Positions 1 through 7,987 of a stretch of DNA of 27,029 nucleotides are shown piece after piece. The position numbers were made by a program, and so were the translations under genes. How positions within the stretch are numbered: position 1 is the first letter of the stretch; every line of letters begins with the position of its first letter. The notes beneath the pieces are model-generated. The model was not told the origin of the DNA. It worked only from the letters and a program-made list of their open reading frames with translations, and did no database searches. This DNA comes from Pseudomonadota bacterium (GTDB lineage: Bacteria > Pseudomonadota > Alphaproteobacteria > Rhizobiales > Devosiaceae): NCBI GenBank assembly GCA_023427545.1, contig JAEZBF010000404.1, forward strand, positions 1 to 27,029. The letters are read 5' to 3'.

Positions 1-1
1 G

Positions 2-553
2 AACAACACCATCCACCTCGCCATCGCCGCCTGGGAGTGGCCGAGCTATTTCGACCCCGAGCAGCGGCTGAAGGGCATCCGCCTCGACCTGTCGGAATGG
101 CGGCGCCCGGATCCGCGCACGATTCCGTCAAAGGCCAAGGCCGCCGGCCTCTACATGATCTGCACCCTGAGCAAGGATGCGGCGATGGCAGAAGGCTACG
201 CCGACGCGCTGATGCTCGACTACCGCGGGCTCGTGGCCGAAGCGACCGGCGCCAACGTCTTCTTCATCAAGGGCGACGAGATCCACACCCCAACACCCGA
301 CTGTTTCCTCGACGGCATAACGCGCCAGACACTGATCGACCTTGCGCGCCGCAACGGCTTCAAGGTCACCGAGCGGCATATCAAGCCCGAGGAACTGGCT
401 GACTTCGAGGAGTGCTTCCTCACCGGCACCGCCGCCGAGGTGACCCCGGTCTCGGAGATCGGCGAGTTCCGCTTCACGCCGGGCAAGGCGTGCACCACGC
501 TGATCAACGCCTATTCGGCCGAGGTCATGCCCAAGCGGGTGGCCGCAGAGTAA
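2..553 (+). CDS. ilvE: Branched-chain amino acid aminotransferase, 3' part
   Basis: The gene enters from the left edge with its 5' end missing; 183 residues are visible in the frame starting at base 2. It is a class IV PLP-dependent aminotransferase, which moves the amino group between glutamate and the branched-chain keto acids in the last step of Val, Leu and Ile synthesis and in their breakdown. The PLP-binding lysine is probably fragment residue 46 in PSKAKAAGLY. The family signature follows (EATGANVFFIKG, then DGITRQ and FLTGTAAEVTPV). The stop is TAA at 551-553. It converges on moaE, with 37 bp between them and no obvious terminator. Another class IV aminotransferase (D-amino acid type) is less likely, given the TGTAAEVTPV and FRFTPGK segments. 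Confidence 0.93.
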   Translation, partial: NNTIHLAIAAWEWPSYFDPEQRLKGIRLDLSEWRRPDPRTIPSKAKAAGLYMICTLSKDAAMAEGYADALMLDYRGLVAEATGANVFFIKGDEIHTPTPDCFLDGITRQTLIDLARRNGFKVTERHIKPEELADFEECFLTGTAAEVTPVSEIGEFRFTPGKACTTLINAYSAEVMPKRVAAE

Positions 554-590
554 GGGCGAGGCGAGGGCGTCAGCGCCTTGCGCGCTGGCC

Positions 591-1046
591 TCACTCCTGC
601 CGTTTCCACCGGTTTCGCGCTTCGTCGTCCTGCAGCGTCGGCTGGACCCAGCCAGCACCGGCCAACGTCGCTTCCTTCTTCCAGAACGGCGCATCCGTCT
701 TCAAAAAATCCATCAAGAACTCCGCCCCCTCAAACGCCGCTTTGCGGTGGGGGGCGAGGGTCATCACTTGGACGATGGGCTCGCCGGGCCGGAGCGGGCC
801 GTAGCGGTGGATGACCGCGGCTCGCAAAAGCGAAAAGCGGCTGCTGGCCGTCGCGATCAGGCCGCCAATCTCGTTGATGGCCATTTCAGGATAGCACTCG
901 AGCGTCAGCAGGTGGATAGGATGCGCGGGGTCGGATCGCACCAGCCCGGTGAACGTCACCGCGGCACCAGCACCATCTGCCTTGGCCAGGAATGCGTTGC
1001 TCTCCGCGCCTGGGTCGAACGGCTCACGCTGAATGCGGACGTCCAC
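591..1046 (-). CDS. moaE: Molybdopterin synthase catalytic subunit MoaE
   Basis: This 151-residue protein is the usual length for MoaE, the large subunit of molybdopterin synthase. With thiocarboxylated MoaD it puts the dithiolene sulfurs into precursor Z (cPMP) in molybdenum cofactor synthesis, in the cytoplasm. The conserved segments are TFTGLVRSD (31-39), HRYGPLRPGE (80-89) and the active-site region FLKTDAPFWKKE (114-125), which supplies the conserved lysines K116 and K123/K124. It starts one base after the moaD stop, so the two are almost certainly translationally coupled in a pgsA-moaD-moaE operon. Nothing looks damaged. Confidence 0.95.
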   Translation of the reverse strand: MDVRIQREPFDPGAESNAFLAKADGAGAAVTFTGLVRSDPAHPIHLLTLECYPEMAINEIGGLIATASSRFSLLRAAVIHRYGPLRPGEPIVQVMTLAPHRKAAFEGAEFLMDFLKTDAPFWKKEATLAGAGWVQPTLQDDEARNRWKRQE

Positions 1047-1047
1047 C

Positions 1048-1299
1048 TCAACCGCCGGTCATCGGTGGCATCAGCGCGATCACCCGTGCGCCGGCGATGG
1101 GAGCATCGTGCTGCACCCTGTGAGCGTCAATCGCCACGTTCAGGATCTCGGGCTTTTCCATAGCCAGTCCCAACGCTTCGTCGTTTTGTCTCAGCCACTG
1201 AATCAACTCGCCGACCGTCTTCACATCGGTCGGGGGCTCGATATGCTCTTCGCTGCGGTTCAACCGCTCCCGCAGCCAGGCGAAGTAGAGGACCTTCAT
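1048..1299 (-). CDS. moaD: Molybdopterin synthase sulfur carrier subunit MoaD
   Basis: This 83-residue ubiquitin-fold sulfur carrier ends in the diagnostic Gly-Gly (PPMTGG at the C-terminus). The terminal glycine is adenylated by MoeB and then thiocarboxylated before docking into MoaE. The N-terminus MKVLYFAWLRE is the usual first beta strand of the family. Its ATG overlaps the pgsA stop by four bases (ATGA), and its own stop lies one base before moaE, so the three genes are read as one unit. Identification rests on the fold-typical ends plus the moaE neighbour. Confidence 0.95.
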   Translation of the reverse strand: MKVLYFAWLRERLNRSEEHIEPPTDVKTVGELIQWLRQNDEALGLAMEKPEILNVAIDAHRVQHDAPIAGARVIALMPPMTGG

Positions 1300-1859
1300 G
1301 CCGCCTCGCCGCCGATGTGTACCCAGGCGCCACGATAGTACTCAAACCCTGTCCATACCGTCAGTATGCCGGCGAGCCACAGCAGGATGTCGCTGAGCAG
1401 TCCGAGTGATGGAAAGAGCGGCTCGAGCAGCACGGCACCGAGGGCGACGAGTTGCGTCGTCGTCTTCCACTTCGCGAGCTGGGTGACGTGCACCACGACG
1501 TTGCGGGGCCCGAGAAATTCGCGCAGCCCTGAAACAAGAATCTCACGCAGCATGATCGCGATGGCTGGTACCAGGTCCCAGCCGGAAAGGGCATGTGTCC
1601 AGGCGAGGACGATCAGCAGCGCCGCTACCAGTGCCTTGTCCGCGATGGGATCAAGCATCCGACCCAGCGCTGAGCCCTGGTTCCACTTCCGCGCCAGATA
1701 GCCGTCGAGCCAATCCGTTACCGCCGCCGCAACGTAGAGGATGAAGGCCAAGCCGTAGCCCCAAGCGCCACCGACACCGATTAGCAGGCAGATCACCGGG
1801 ATCCCGGCGACGCGCCCGTAGGTGAGGAGGTTGGGGACGGACGTGAGATTCGACGCCAT
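1296..1859 (-). CDS. pgsA: CDP-diacylglycerol--glycerol-3-phosphate 3-phosphatidyltransferase
   Basis: PgsA makes phosphatidylglycerol phosphate from CDP-diacylglycerol and glycerol-3-phosphate, the committed step to phosphatidylglycerol and cardiolipin, in the inner membrane. The CDP-alcohol phosphatidyltransferase motif is complete: D49, D52-G53, A56-R57, G66, D70 and D74. I chose the ATG at 1859 (187 residues, N-terminus MASNLTSVPNLLTYGR). The family begins just before NLLTxxR, and the 21 codons upstream of it look non-coding. About five hydrophobic segments follow. The gene leads the pgsA-moaD-moaE string and lies 43 bp downstream of the DAHP synthase gene on the same strand, so it may also be transcribed from there. 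Confidence 0.95.
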   Translation of the reverse strand: MASNLTSVPNLLTYGRVAGIPVICLLIGVGGAWGYGLAFILYVAAAVTDWLDGYLARKWNQGSALGRMLDPIADKALVAALLIVLAWTHALSGWDLVPAIAIMLREILVSGLREFLGPRNVVVHVTQLAKWKTTTQLVALGAVLLEPLFPSLGLLSDILLWLAGILTVWTGFEYYRGAWVHIGGEAA

Positions 1860-1902
1860 GGGCCGAGGGAACAGCGTTCGCGTGGCGGGGTCAAGGCAGC
1901 GC

Positions 1903-2973
1903 TTAGGCCACCGCCCGCCCAACTACCCGCCGGCGCTCCGCGACTGCCTTGGCCAGGTTCTCAAGCACTGGCACGGTGTCCTTCCACCCGATGCAGCCGT
2001 CGGTGATCGACTGACCATAGACCAGGGGCTCGGCACCCAGCTCTTGCCGCCCGGCGACGATGTTGCTCTCCGCCATCACGCCTATGATTCGGTCTTCCCC
2101 GGCTGATAGCTGTGTCCCGATGTCGGCGAGCACGGCGGGCTGGTTCTCCGGCTTCTTGCCCGAATTGGCGTGGCTCGCGTCCACCATCAGCCGTGGCGAC
2201 AGGCCCGCTTTGCCTGCCTCGGCGCAGGCGGCGGCGACGCTTGCTGCATCGTAGTTGGGCGCGGTGCCGCCACGCAGGATGATGTGGCAGTCAGCATTGC
2301 CCGTGGTCGATGCGATTGCCGAGCGGCCGGTCTTGGTCACCGCCATGAAATGATGCGGCTGGCTGGCAGATTTCACCGCATCTAGCGCGATCCGCACGTT
2401 GCCATCGGTTCCGTTCTTGAACCCCACCGGACACGATAGGCCGGAGGCGAGCTCGCGGTGGATCTGGCTCTCGGTCGTGCGTGCCCCGATCGCCGCCCAG
2501 CTGACGAGGTCGGCGATGTACTGGGGCGTCGTCATGTCGAGGAACTCGCAACCCGCGGGCAGGCCGAGATTGTTGATGTCGAGCAGCAGCTTGCGCGCGG
2601 TCCTGAGGCCAGTGTCGATATCGAAGCTGCCGTCAAGCGCGGGGTCGTTGATCAGCCCTTTCCACCCCACCGTGGTGCGCGGCTTCTCGAAATAGACGCG
2701 CATGACGATCTCGAGTTGGCCGCCGAGCCGCTCCCGCACTGACCGCAGCCGCTCGGCGTAGTCCATCGCGGCGAGGGGATCGTGGATCGAGCAGGGGCCG
2801 ATCACCACCGCCAGCCGGTCGTCGCTGCCGCAAAGGATATTGTGCAGCGCGTGGCGTGCGCGAAGCACGGTCTGCGTTGCCGTATCCGTGCGCGGGAAGG
2901 CGCGCATGATCTCAATGGGCGGGGTCAGCTCGCGCAGTTCGGTAATGCGCAGGTCGTCCGTGGTTTTCAGCAT
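1903..2973 (-). CDS. 3-deoxy-7-phosphoheptulonate (DAHP) synthase, class I (AroF/G/H type)
   Basis: This enzyme condenses phosphoenolpyruvate and erythrose-4-phosphate in the first step of the shikimate pathway. The 356-residue length and motifs are those of the E. coli-type class I enzyme: GPCSIHD with C61 (metal ligand), GARTTESQIHRE, GFKNGTDG, and DASHANSGKKPENQP, which carries a metal-binding histidine. The start at 2973 is supported by a GAGGAG ribosome site just upstream. An in-frame extension to 3078 is possible but does not look like coding sequence. Many Hyphomicrobiales rely on the unrelated class II enzyme, so an E. coli-type copy here may be additional or alternative. Which amino acid inhibits it cannot be read from the sequence, so I give no aroF, aroG or aroH symbol. 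Confidence 0.93.
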   Translation of the reverse strand: MLKTTDDLRITELRELTPPIEIMRAFPRTDTATQTVLRARHALHNILCGSDDRLAVVIGPCSIHDPLAAMDYAERLRSVRERLGGQLEIVMRVYFEKPRTTVGWKGLINDPALDGSFDIDTGLRTARKLLLDINNLGLPAGCEFLDMTTPQYIADLVSWAAIGARTTESQIHRELASGLSCPVGFKNGTDGNVRIALDAVKSASQPHHFMAVTKTGRSAIASTTGNADCHIILRGGTAPNYDAASVAAACAEAGKAGLSPRLMVDASHANSGKKPENQPAVLADIGTQLSAGEDRIIGVMAESNIVAGRQELGAEPLVYGQSITDGCIGWKDTVPVLENLAKAVAERRRVVGRAVA

Positions 2974-3362
2974 TCTGGGCTCCTCGGAAGGGCGCCCGCT
3001 GGCGGCACAAAAAGCCGCCTGGCGAGTGCCGGCGGCGTTGGGGGTTATGTGCTCTGGTCGTCTTACGTCAGCAAGCACCCTCCGTCCGCCGCGGGCCCGG
3101 ATAATAGCTAAACCAGAACGTAAACGCGGCGCGGAGCTTGCTCATCGCCCAGCTACATAGCTGAGGCGCTACCCGTTGTCATCAGGCGATCCGTGTCGTC
3201 CTGGCAGGGAGCGCGCGGCGAAGGACACTGGAACCTGAACGGGAAACTAACGGCTGGTTGATTCGCCATGCGGGCAGTGCATGGCTCGCTCGCAGAGTCT
3301 GGCCCTGCTCGTGCTCACCCCCCGGGCCTATGTAAAGCGGGCAAACACAAGAGAGACCTCAA
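2974..3362. other. 389-bp divergent intergenic region between DAHP synthase and DUF1127 genes
   Basis: This stretch must hold the promoters of the DAHP synthase gene (-) and the DUF1127 gene (+). I could not place -35/-10 boxes with confidence for either. It contains a 14-bp inverted repeat, CAGCTA-CA-TAGCTG, at 3150-3163, which could be a protein-binding site. It also holds a GGCGGC/GCCGCC hairpin at about 3002-3020 in the DAHP synthase leader. I see no Trp-, Phe- or Tyr-rich leader peptide that would indicate classical attenuation, and no credible longer gene. Confidence 0.4.
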
Positions 3363-3506
3363 ATGAGCATTCGTCAGACCATCGCCCGCTTCGCTGCCTA
3401 CCAGCGCACTGTCCATGAGCTGCAGAGCCTTTCCAACCGCGAGCTCCGCGACCTGGGCATCAATCGCAGCGAGATCAAGACCGTCGCGCGCGGCGCTTCT
3501 CTCTAA
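3363..3506 (+). CDS. DUF1127 small protein
   Basis: This 47-residue basic protein begins MSIRQTIARFAAYQR and contains the DUF1127 core, LSNRELRDLGINRSEI. A purine-rich site (AGAGAG) lies about 10 bases before the ATG, and a strong terminator follows 25 bases after the stop. So this is a monocistronic gene, despite being missed by length cut-offs. Short DUF1127 proteins of this kind are widespread in Alphaproteobacteria. In Rhodobacter sphaeroides one of them (CcaF1) is encoded next to the CcsR small RNAs and acts as an RNA-binding protein. That link is notable because this window also contains a CcsR-like array (9031-9670), but the two are about 6 kb apart here. The function of this copy is inferred only. 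Confidence 0.9.
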   Translation: MSIRQTIARFAAYQRTVHELQSLSNRELRDLGINRSEIKTVARGASL

Positions 3507-3530
3507 CAGAACAGCATCGACTGCCACGAA

Positions 3531-3559
3531 GGGCGCCCCACCGGGCGCCTTTTGTTTTT
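3531..3559 (+). terminator. Rho-independent terminator of the DUF1127 gene
   Basis: A perfect GC-rich hairpin (GGCGCCC/GGGCGCC, four-base loop) at 3531-3549 is followed by the T-rich run TTTTGTTTTT at 3550-3559 on the plus strand. It starts 25 bases after the DUF1127 stop and lies just before the convergent end of uvrC. Confidence 0.9.
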
Positions 3560-3574
3560 GCATAGCTCCGCAGA

Positions 3575-5455
3575 TCAGCCTGGCCCGTTGAAGTGGTCAT
3601 AGACCAGCTGCGCCGTTGCCGCTGATATGCCCGGCACGCTCGCGAGGTCGGCCAGCGAGGCACGACCAACTGCCTTGGCGGAGCCGAAGTGGTTGAGCAG
3701 GGCGCGTTTCCGCAGCGGCCCGATACCGTCGATCTCGTCGAGCGGGTTCCTGGTGATCTCCCGCTTGCGCTTGGCGCGGTGCGTGCCGATGGCGAAGCGG
3801 TGCGCCTCGTCGCGTAGCCGCTGCACGTAGTAGAGCACCGGGTCGCGGTGCGGCAGCATGAAGGGCTCCTTGCCCTCCATGAAGAACTTCTCCCGGCCCG
3901 CGTCGCGCTCTTCGCCCTTGGCGATGCCGATGAAGATCACCTCACGGGGCAGGTTGAGCTCCGCGATCACCTCGCGCACCGCATTGAGCTGGCCTTGGCC
4001 GCCGTCGATCAAAACGACATCGGGCCAGTCCGGCATGCCCGTCGCCTCATCCTCTGAACCCGGTTCGACCTCAGCCGCAAGCCGCCAGAAGCGTCGCGTC
4101 AGCACCTCGCGCATCATGCCGAAATCGTCGCCGGGGGTTAGTGCCTCGCTGCGGATGTTGAAGGTGCGGTAGTGCTTCTTGGAGCAGCCCTCCTCGCCGG
4201 CGACAATCATCGCGCCCACCGCGTTTGTGCCGGAAATATGCGAGTTGTCGTAGACCTCGATCCGTCGGGGCGTCTCGTCCAGTCCGAACGCCTCCGCGAC
4301 GCCTTCCAACAGCGTCCGCTGGGTCGCGCCTTCCGAAAGCTGCCGCGCCAACGCTTCGCGGGCGTTGGTGAGCGCGTGCGCAACGAGGTCGCGCTTCTCG
4401 CCGCGCTTGGGTACCTCGACATACACTCGCGAGCCGGCACGGGCGGTCAGCGTCTCTTCCAGTAGCGCGTGCTCGCTGAGCGCATGGCTGAGAAGCACCA
4501 GCCGGGGGGGCGTGTGGCTTTCGTAGAACTGGGAGAGGAACGCCTCCAGCACTTCCGCTTCGGGCATGCTCGAGTCCGCCCGAGGTCGGAACGCGTAGTT
4601 GCCCCAATTCTGGTGCGCCCGGAAGAAGAACACCTGAACACAGAACTGCCCGCCCTCGTGATGAATGCCGAAAACATCCGCCTCCTCGATCGAACGCGAG
4701 GTGACGTCGCCCTGGCTTTGAATTAGCGCCAGGGCGCTGAGCCGGTCGCGGAGCAGGGCGGCGCGCTCGAAATCGAGTGCCGCGGCCGCTGCGTTCATCT
4801 CCCGCTGCAAGCCTTCCTGTACCGACTTGCTCTTGCCGGAGAGGAACGCGCGCGCCTCCTCGACCAGCCGCTGGTAGTCAGCGATTTCGATTTCGCGCGT
4901 GCACGGTCCCGAGCAGCGCTTAATCTGGTGCAGCAGGCATGGCCGCAGCCGCTTGGCGTAGAAGCTGTCAGAGCACGAGCGCAGCAGGAATGCCTTCTGC
5001 AGCGACGTGAGGGTCCGCTTGACCGCTACCGCCGACGCGAATGGTCCGAAATAGTGGCCCTTCGCGCGTCGCGTGCCGCGGTGCTTGAGAATCTCCGGCG
5101 CCTCGTGGTCGGTCTTGATCAGGATGTAGGGGAAGGTCTTGTCGTCTCGCAGCAGCACGTTGAAGCGTGGCTTCAGCCGCTTGATCAGATTGGCCTCGAG
5201 CAGCAGTGCTTCGCTCTCTGTTTCGGTGCGCACGAATTCCATGGAGCGCGTGGCAGCGATCATTCGCTGCAGGCGTACGTCGAGCCCTTCGGGCCGGGTG
5301 TAGTTGGTGACGCGCGCCTTCAGGTTGCGCGCCTTGCCCACGTACATGACATCACCTGCCTCATCGAGCATCCGGTAGACGCCGGGGGAAGCGGGGAGAG
5401 TCTTGACGAAAGCGCGGATCACGTCCGCGCCAGAAAGCTTGGTCTCGTCGGTCAT
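3575..5455 (-). CDS. uvrC: Excinuclease ABC subunit C
   Basis: UvrC makes both incisions around a bulky DNA lesion marked by UvrA-UvrB in nucleotide excision repair. The 626 residues show the full domain order. The N-terminal GIY-YIG nuclease has GVY at 25-27 and YVGKA at 38-42, and a cysteine-containing middle region follows (CLLHQIKRCSGPC). Next come the UVR domain that binds UvrB (NAAAAALDFERAALLRDRL), the RNase H-like 5' nuclease (IEVYDNSHISGTNAVG and VVLIDGGQGQL) and two C-terminal helix-hairpin-helix motifs (IDGIGPLRKRALL, VPGISAATAQ). I chose the ATG at 5455 because the upstream in-frame codons are Arg-rich and unlike the family. In rhizobia, from memory, uvrC directly precedes pgsA; here a DAHP synthase gene and DUF1127 lie between them. 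Confidence 0.97.
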   Translation of the reverse strand: MTDETKLSGADVIRAFVKTLPASPGVYRMLDEAGDVMYVGKARNLKARVTNYTRPEGLDVRLQRMIAATRSMEFVRTETESEALLLEANLIKRLKPRFNVLLRDDKTFPYILIKTDHEAPEILKHRGTRRAKGHYFGPFASAVAVKRTLTSLQKAFLLRSCSDSFYAKRLRPCLLHQIKRCSGPCTREIEIADYQRLVEEARAFLSGKSKSVQEGLQREMNAAAAALDFERAALLRDRLSALALIQSQGDVTSRSIEEADVFGIHHEGGQFCVQVFFFRAHQNWGNYAFRPRADSSMPEAEVLEAFLSQFYESHTPPRLVLLSHALSEHALLEETLTARAGSRVYVEVPKRGEKRDLVAHALTNAREALARQLSEGATQRTLLEGVAEAFGLDETPRRIEVYDNSHISGTNAVGAMIVAGEEGCSKKHYRTFNIRSEALTPGDDFGMMREVLTRRFWRLAAEVEPGSEDEATGMPDWPDVVLIDGGQGQLNAVREVIAELNLPREVIFIGIAKGEERDAGREKFFMEGKEPFMLPHRDPVLYYVQRLRDEAHRFAIGTHRAKRKREITRNPLDEIDGIGPLRKRALLNHFGSAKAVGRASLADLASVPGISAATAQLVYDHFNGPG

Positions 5456-5590
5456 GTCGGGCAGGGGCTGTGTTGATCCCCATTTGAGCGCTGCGATGCG
5501 GCGGCGCAAGGGCGGCCGCCTGCAACTCACTGCGAACCGATTACCTTAGCGGCACTCGTCGTAAGTCATTGCAAGGTCACGACGCGGCAG

Positions 5591-6622
5591 CTAGTCCCGG
5601 TCTTCCTCTTCTTCAGGCGCCGCATAGACGACCGGGAACTCCGGCATCTCGGCATTCTCATCCGCCTCGTCGGGGCAGTCCCGGTAGCGGTACTCGTTCA
5701 GCCGGAAGAGATAACCATTCCAGGTCCACTGCGCTTGTGATCCGCAATCGGCGGGGCCGCGTGCCTTGTTGAACTCGGTCAGGGTCTTGGTGTGCGGGTC
5801 GTAGTCGTAGTTCACGACGAACGGTGTCCCGGTCCAACCCGAAGCGGTGTCGAAGCTTGCGAAGTACTGCGGAGTGAACTCCCCCGCGCCTTCGAGGTAG
5901 ACCTTCCAGCCAGCGTTGTACGCGGCGCTCCAGCAGGGCACCACGTAGAGGCGGTAGCCGTCAGTCAGCTCGTCGACCGCAAAATCGCGGCCGTTGGCGA
6001 GCGTCTCGAGCGGCGCACACTCGGGGTCGGCTCGCTGGCGATCCAGCAGTGCGACCGGGATATTCGGCGCGACTGTGTTGCCGCCGCGGATAGGGACGAG
6101 TCCGTACGGCGGCACCGACGCAACGCGTTCCGAGCCGATCCGGCCCTGCTGCTCGTCGATGAAGAAGGTCGAGGCGGAAAAGCCTTCGAGCGAGAACTCT
6201 GCCTTCCGCTGCTGGCTGTCGAGCCCGGTGAAGGCGATCGACATCTTCCGCCCAGGCGTCATGCGATCCATCACCTCCTGCGCTTTGATGCCGAGAAAGT
6301 AGAACTGGTCCGGCTGATCGTAGGCGCCGACCTCCTCGGAGAGGCTGAAGGTGGTTTCCTGACCATCCACGGCCACCACGAAGTCGTTCCACTCATCGGG
6401 CAGGGCGGTCGGGCTGCGGAATCCCAGCTCCCAGTAGCTCTGCTCGGCGTGGCGCCCAACGATCAACACGATCCCATCACCACCGCTGGTGCTCGCGGCG
6501 CAGTACCCGTCGGGTCGGCAGCTGACGTGCCAGGCCTTGAAATCTCGCTCCACCGCTGGGCGATCCTGCGCAAGCACGGGCAAGGATAATAGCCAGAGGG
6601 TCAGGACGATCAATGCGCGCAT
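5591..6622 (-). CDS. Secreted DUF1176-family protein
   Basis: The 343-residue product opens with a clear Sec signal peptide (MRALIVLTLWLLSLPVLAQD), so it is probably periplasmic. The remainder resembles DUF1176: a WHVSC...YCAAS segment with paired cysteines near the start, a central beta-rich part, and a C-terminal region with conserved Cys, Trp and Tyr (PADCGSQAQWTWNGYLFRL, RYRDCPD). The tail is very acidic and ends EEEEDRD. The function of this family is unknown. The ATG at 6622 is chosen because it begins the signal peptide, though its ribosome site is weak. It lies upstream of uvrC on the same strand with a 135-bp gap and diverges from the DMT transporter gene. Confidence 0.8.
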   Translation of the reverse strand: MRALIVLTLWLLSLPVLAQDRPAVERDFKAWHVSCRPDGYCAASTSGGDGIVLIVGRHAEQSYWELGFRSPTALPDEWNDFVVAVDGQETTFSLSEEVGAYDQPDQFYFLGIKAQEVMDRMTPGRKMSIAFTGLDSQQRKAEFSLEGFSASTFFIDEQQGRIGSERVASVPPYGLVPIRGGNTVAPNIPVALLDRQRADPECAPLETLANGRDFAVDELTDGYRLYVVPCWSAAYNAGWKVYLEGAGEFTPQYFASFDTASGWTGTPFVVNYDYDPHTKTLTEFNKARGPADCGSQAQWTWNGYLFRLNEYRYRDCPDEADENAEMPEFPVVYAAPEEEEDRD

Positions 6623-6751
6623 CTGGAACTCGCAACTGGTTCGAGGAGGCAGTACCGGGCCGGTTGACGCATTGACAGCATCATTGCGCGCCAGCACAAG
6701 CCCTGCCGGGCGCCGTGCATTCCGGTGCCGCTAAGAAGGGCTGTTACGGCG

Positions 6752-7702
6752 ATGAGCGAGACTGCAGGAGGGATGGCTCGCGCCGGCGACAATGTCACGC
6801 GCGGCATTGTTCTGACCGTGACCGCCGTTCTGATCTTCGGCATCCAAGACGCCGCCGCTAAGGTCGTCGTGCAGGACTACTCGCCCTTCCAGATCACGAT
6901 GATGCGGTACTGGGCTTTCGCCGCCTTCTCGCTCTTTCTCGTGATGCGGCGGGCGCCGCTGCGTCAGGCTCTCAAGTCGCGCTTTCCTATGCTGCAGCTG
7001 ATCCGCGGGCTACTTCTCATCCTCGACATCTGGTTCTTCGCCTTTGCGGTCAAAACCGTGCCGCTCGGCGAGCTGCAATCGATCTCTCTCATCTATCCGC
7101 TTGTCGTGACCATTGTCGCGATTCCTGTCCTGGGGGAGAAGGTTGGAATTTTCCGCTTCGCTGCGGTTGGCGTGGGCTTCCTCGGGGCGATGATCATCGT
7201 CAGGCCGGGCGGGCTGCCGCTCGATTGGGGCGTCACGTTCGCAGTCCTCTCGTCGTCCTGCTATGCGATCTACATTGCGCTCACCCGCAAGGTATCGGAG
7301 TACGATTCCACCCCGACGAGCATGTTCTACGTTGCGCTGGTAGGGCTGGTGCTCTCAACCGCCGTAGGCATCTTCTTCTGGGCGCCCATGGACCTGAATG
7401 GGCTGCTCCTAGCGCTGGTTGTGATGACGACAACCTGTGTCGCCCACAGCCTGGCCATGCTGGCGCTGTCGATGACCCCGGCCAGCACGCTGCAGCCGTT
7501 CAACTACGTGTCCCTGCCGTGGGCGATAACCCTGAGCTACGTAGTATTCGGGCATGTGATTGACGGGATTTCACTGATCGGAGCGGCAGTGATCGTCGGG
7601 GCCGGCCTCGTGGTTATGGCGCGGGAGCGCCGGCTCAGCCGCGTTCGCGACCGCGCAGACGCCGAAACAGCACGACCAGCAGCAGGATCGCCCCCGCACT
7701 AG
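6752..7702 (+). CDS. EamA/DMT-superfamily inner-membrane transporter
   Basis: This 316-residue protein has about ten hydrophobic segments in two repeated EamA halves: first from FGIQDAAAKVVVQDYSPFQ, second from WGVTFAVLSSSCYAIYIAL. That is the layout of drug/metabolite transporters such as RhaT, YdcZ or RarD relatives. The substrate cannot be told from sequence; amino acids, nucleosides or small drugs are all possible. The start at 6752 has an AAGAAGGG box somewhat far upstream. An ATG at 6725 and another at 6773 (directly after GGAGGG, too close) are alternatives. The 3' end overlaps the convergent small gene at 7635-7877 by 68 bases if that gene is real. Confidence 0.85.
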   Translation: MSETAGGMARAGDNVTRGIVLTVTAVLIFGIQDAAAKVVVQDYSPFQITMMRYWAFAAFSLFLVMRRAPLRQALKSRFPMLQLIRGLLLILDIWFFAFAVKTVPLGELQSISLIYPLVVTIVAIPVLGEKVGIFRFAAVGVGFLGAMIIVRPGGLPLDWGVTFAVLSSSCYAIYIALTRKVSEYDSTPTSMFYVALVGLVLSTAVGIFFWAPMDLNGLLLALVVMTTTCVAHSLAMLALSMTPASTLQPFNYVSLPWAITLSYVVFGHVIDGISLIGAAVIVGAGLVVMARERRLSRVRDRADAETARPAAGSPPH

Positions 7703-7877
7703 CGAACAACAGGGCGAGCGGTGCGACAGTCAGCAGGAGCAAGCCTGCAAGTGGGCCAAAGAACGTGTCGCTAAAGCGTGGCGGTAGTTGCGATAGAATG
7801 AGCGCTGGGGCGGTGGAGAGCACAAGCGCCACCAGCCCTCCCACGAACAGCCCCCGTCCCCAGAACACCGGCACCAT
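7635..7877 (-). CDS. Small two-helix membrane protein, hypothetical
   Basis: This 80-residue frame encodes two hydrophobic stretches (about 6-29 and 42-70) and ends in a positively charged tail (RRLRGRERG), as in small inner-membrane proteins. I recognise no family. Its 3' end overlaps the transporter gene on the other strand, and no ribosome site is visible before the ATG. The call therefore rests on protein character and on filling an otherwise empty gap. It could be spurious. Confidence 0.45.
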   Translation of the reverse strand: MVPVFWGRGLFVGGLVALVLSTAPALILSQLPPRFSDTFFGPLAGLLLLTVAPLALLFASAGAILLLVVLFRRLRGRERG

Positions 7878-7933
7878 GGTTCAACTGTAGCCGCGCCTGG
7901 CCCGGCGGCAAGCCTCAGCACCTATCGCTCTCA

Positions 7934-7962
7934 CTTGAATCCGCTGCACCTCGTGGGCATGT
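7934..7962 (+). promoter_or_regulatory. RpoH-like promoter before the 7988 gene
   Basis: CTTGAA at 7934-7939 and GCATGT at 7957-7962 are separated by 17 bases. This fits the alphaproteobacterial heat-shock sigma pattern (CTTGAA, N17, CCATNT) with one mismatch in the -10. Transcription would start near 7969, leaving a leader just long enough for the ribosome site at 7975-7984. This is a motif match only. Confidence 0.45.
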
Positions 7963-7987
7963 GTTGTCGCGGACAGAGGAGGGGCTG

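Noticed and set aside
2974..3078. A leader peptide for attenuation of the DAHP synthase gene
   Set aside because: The in-frame upstream codons contain no run of aromatic amino acids, and no terminator/antiterminator pair is evident.
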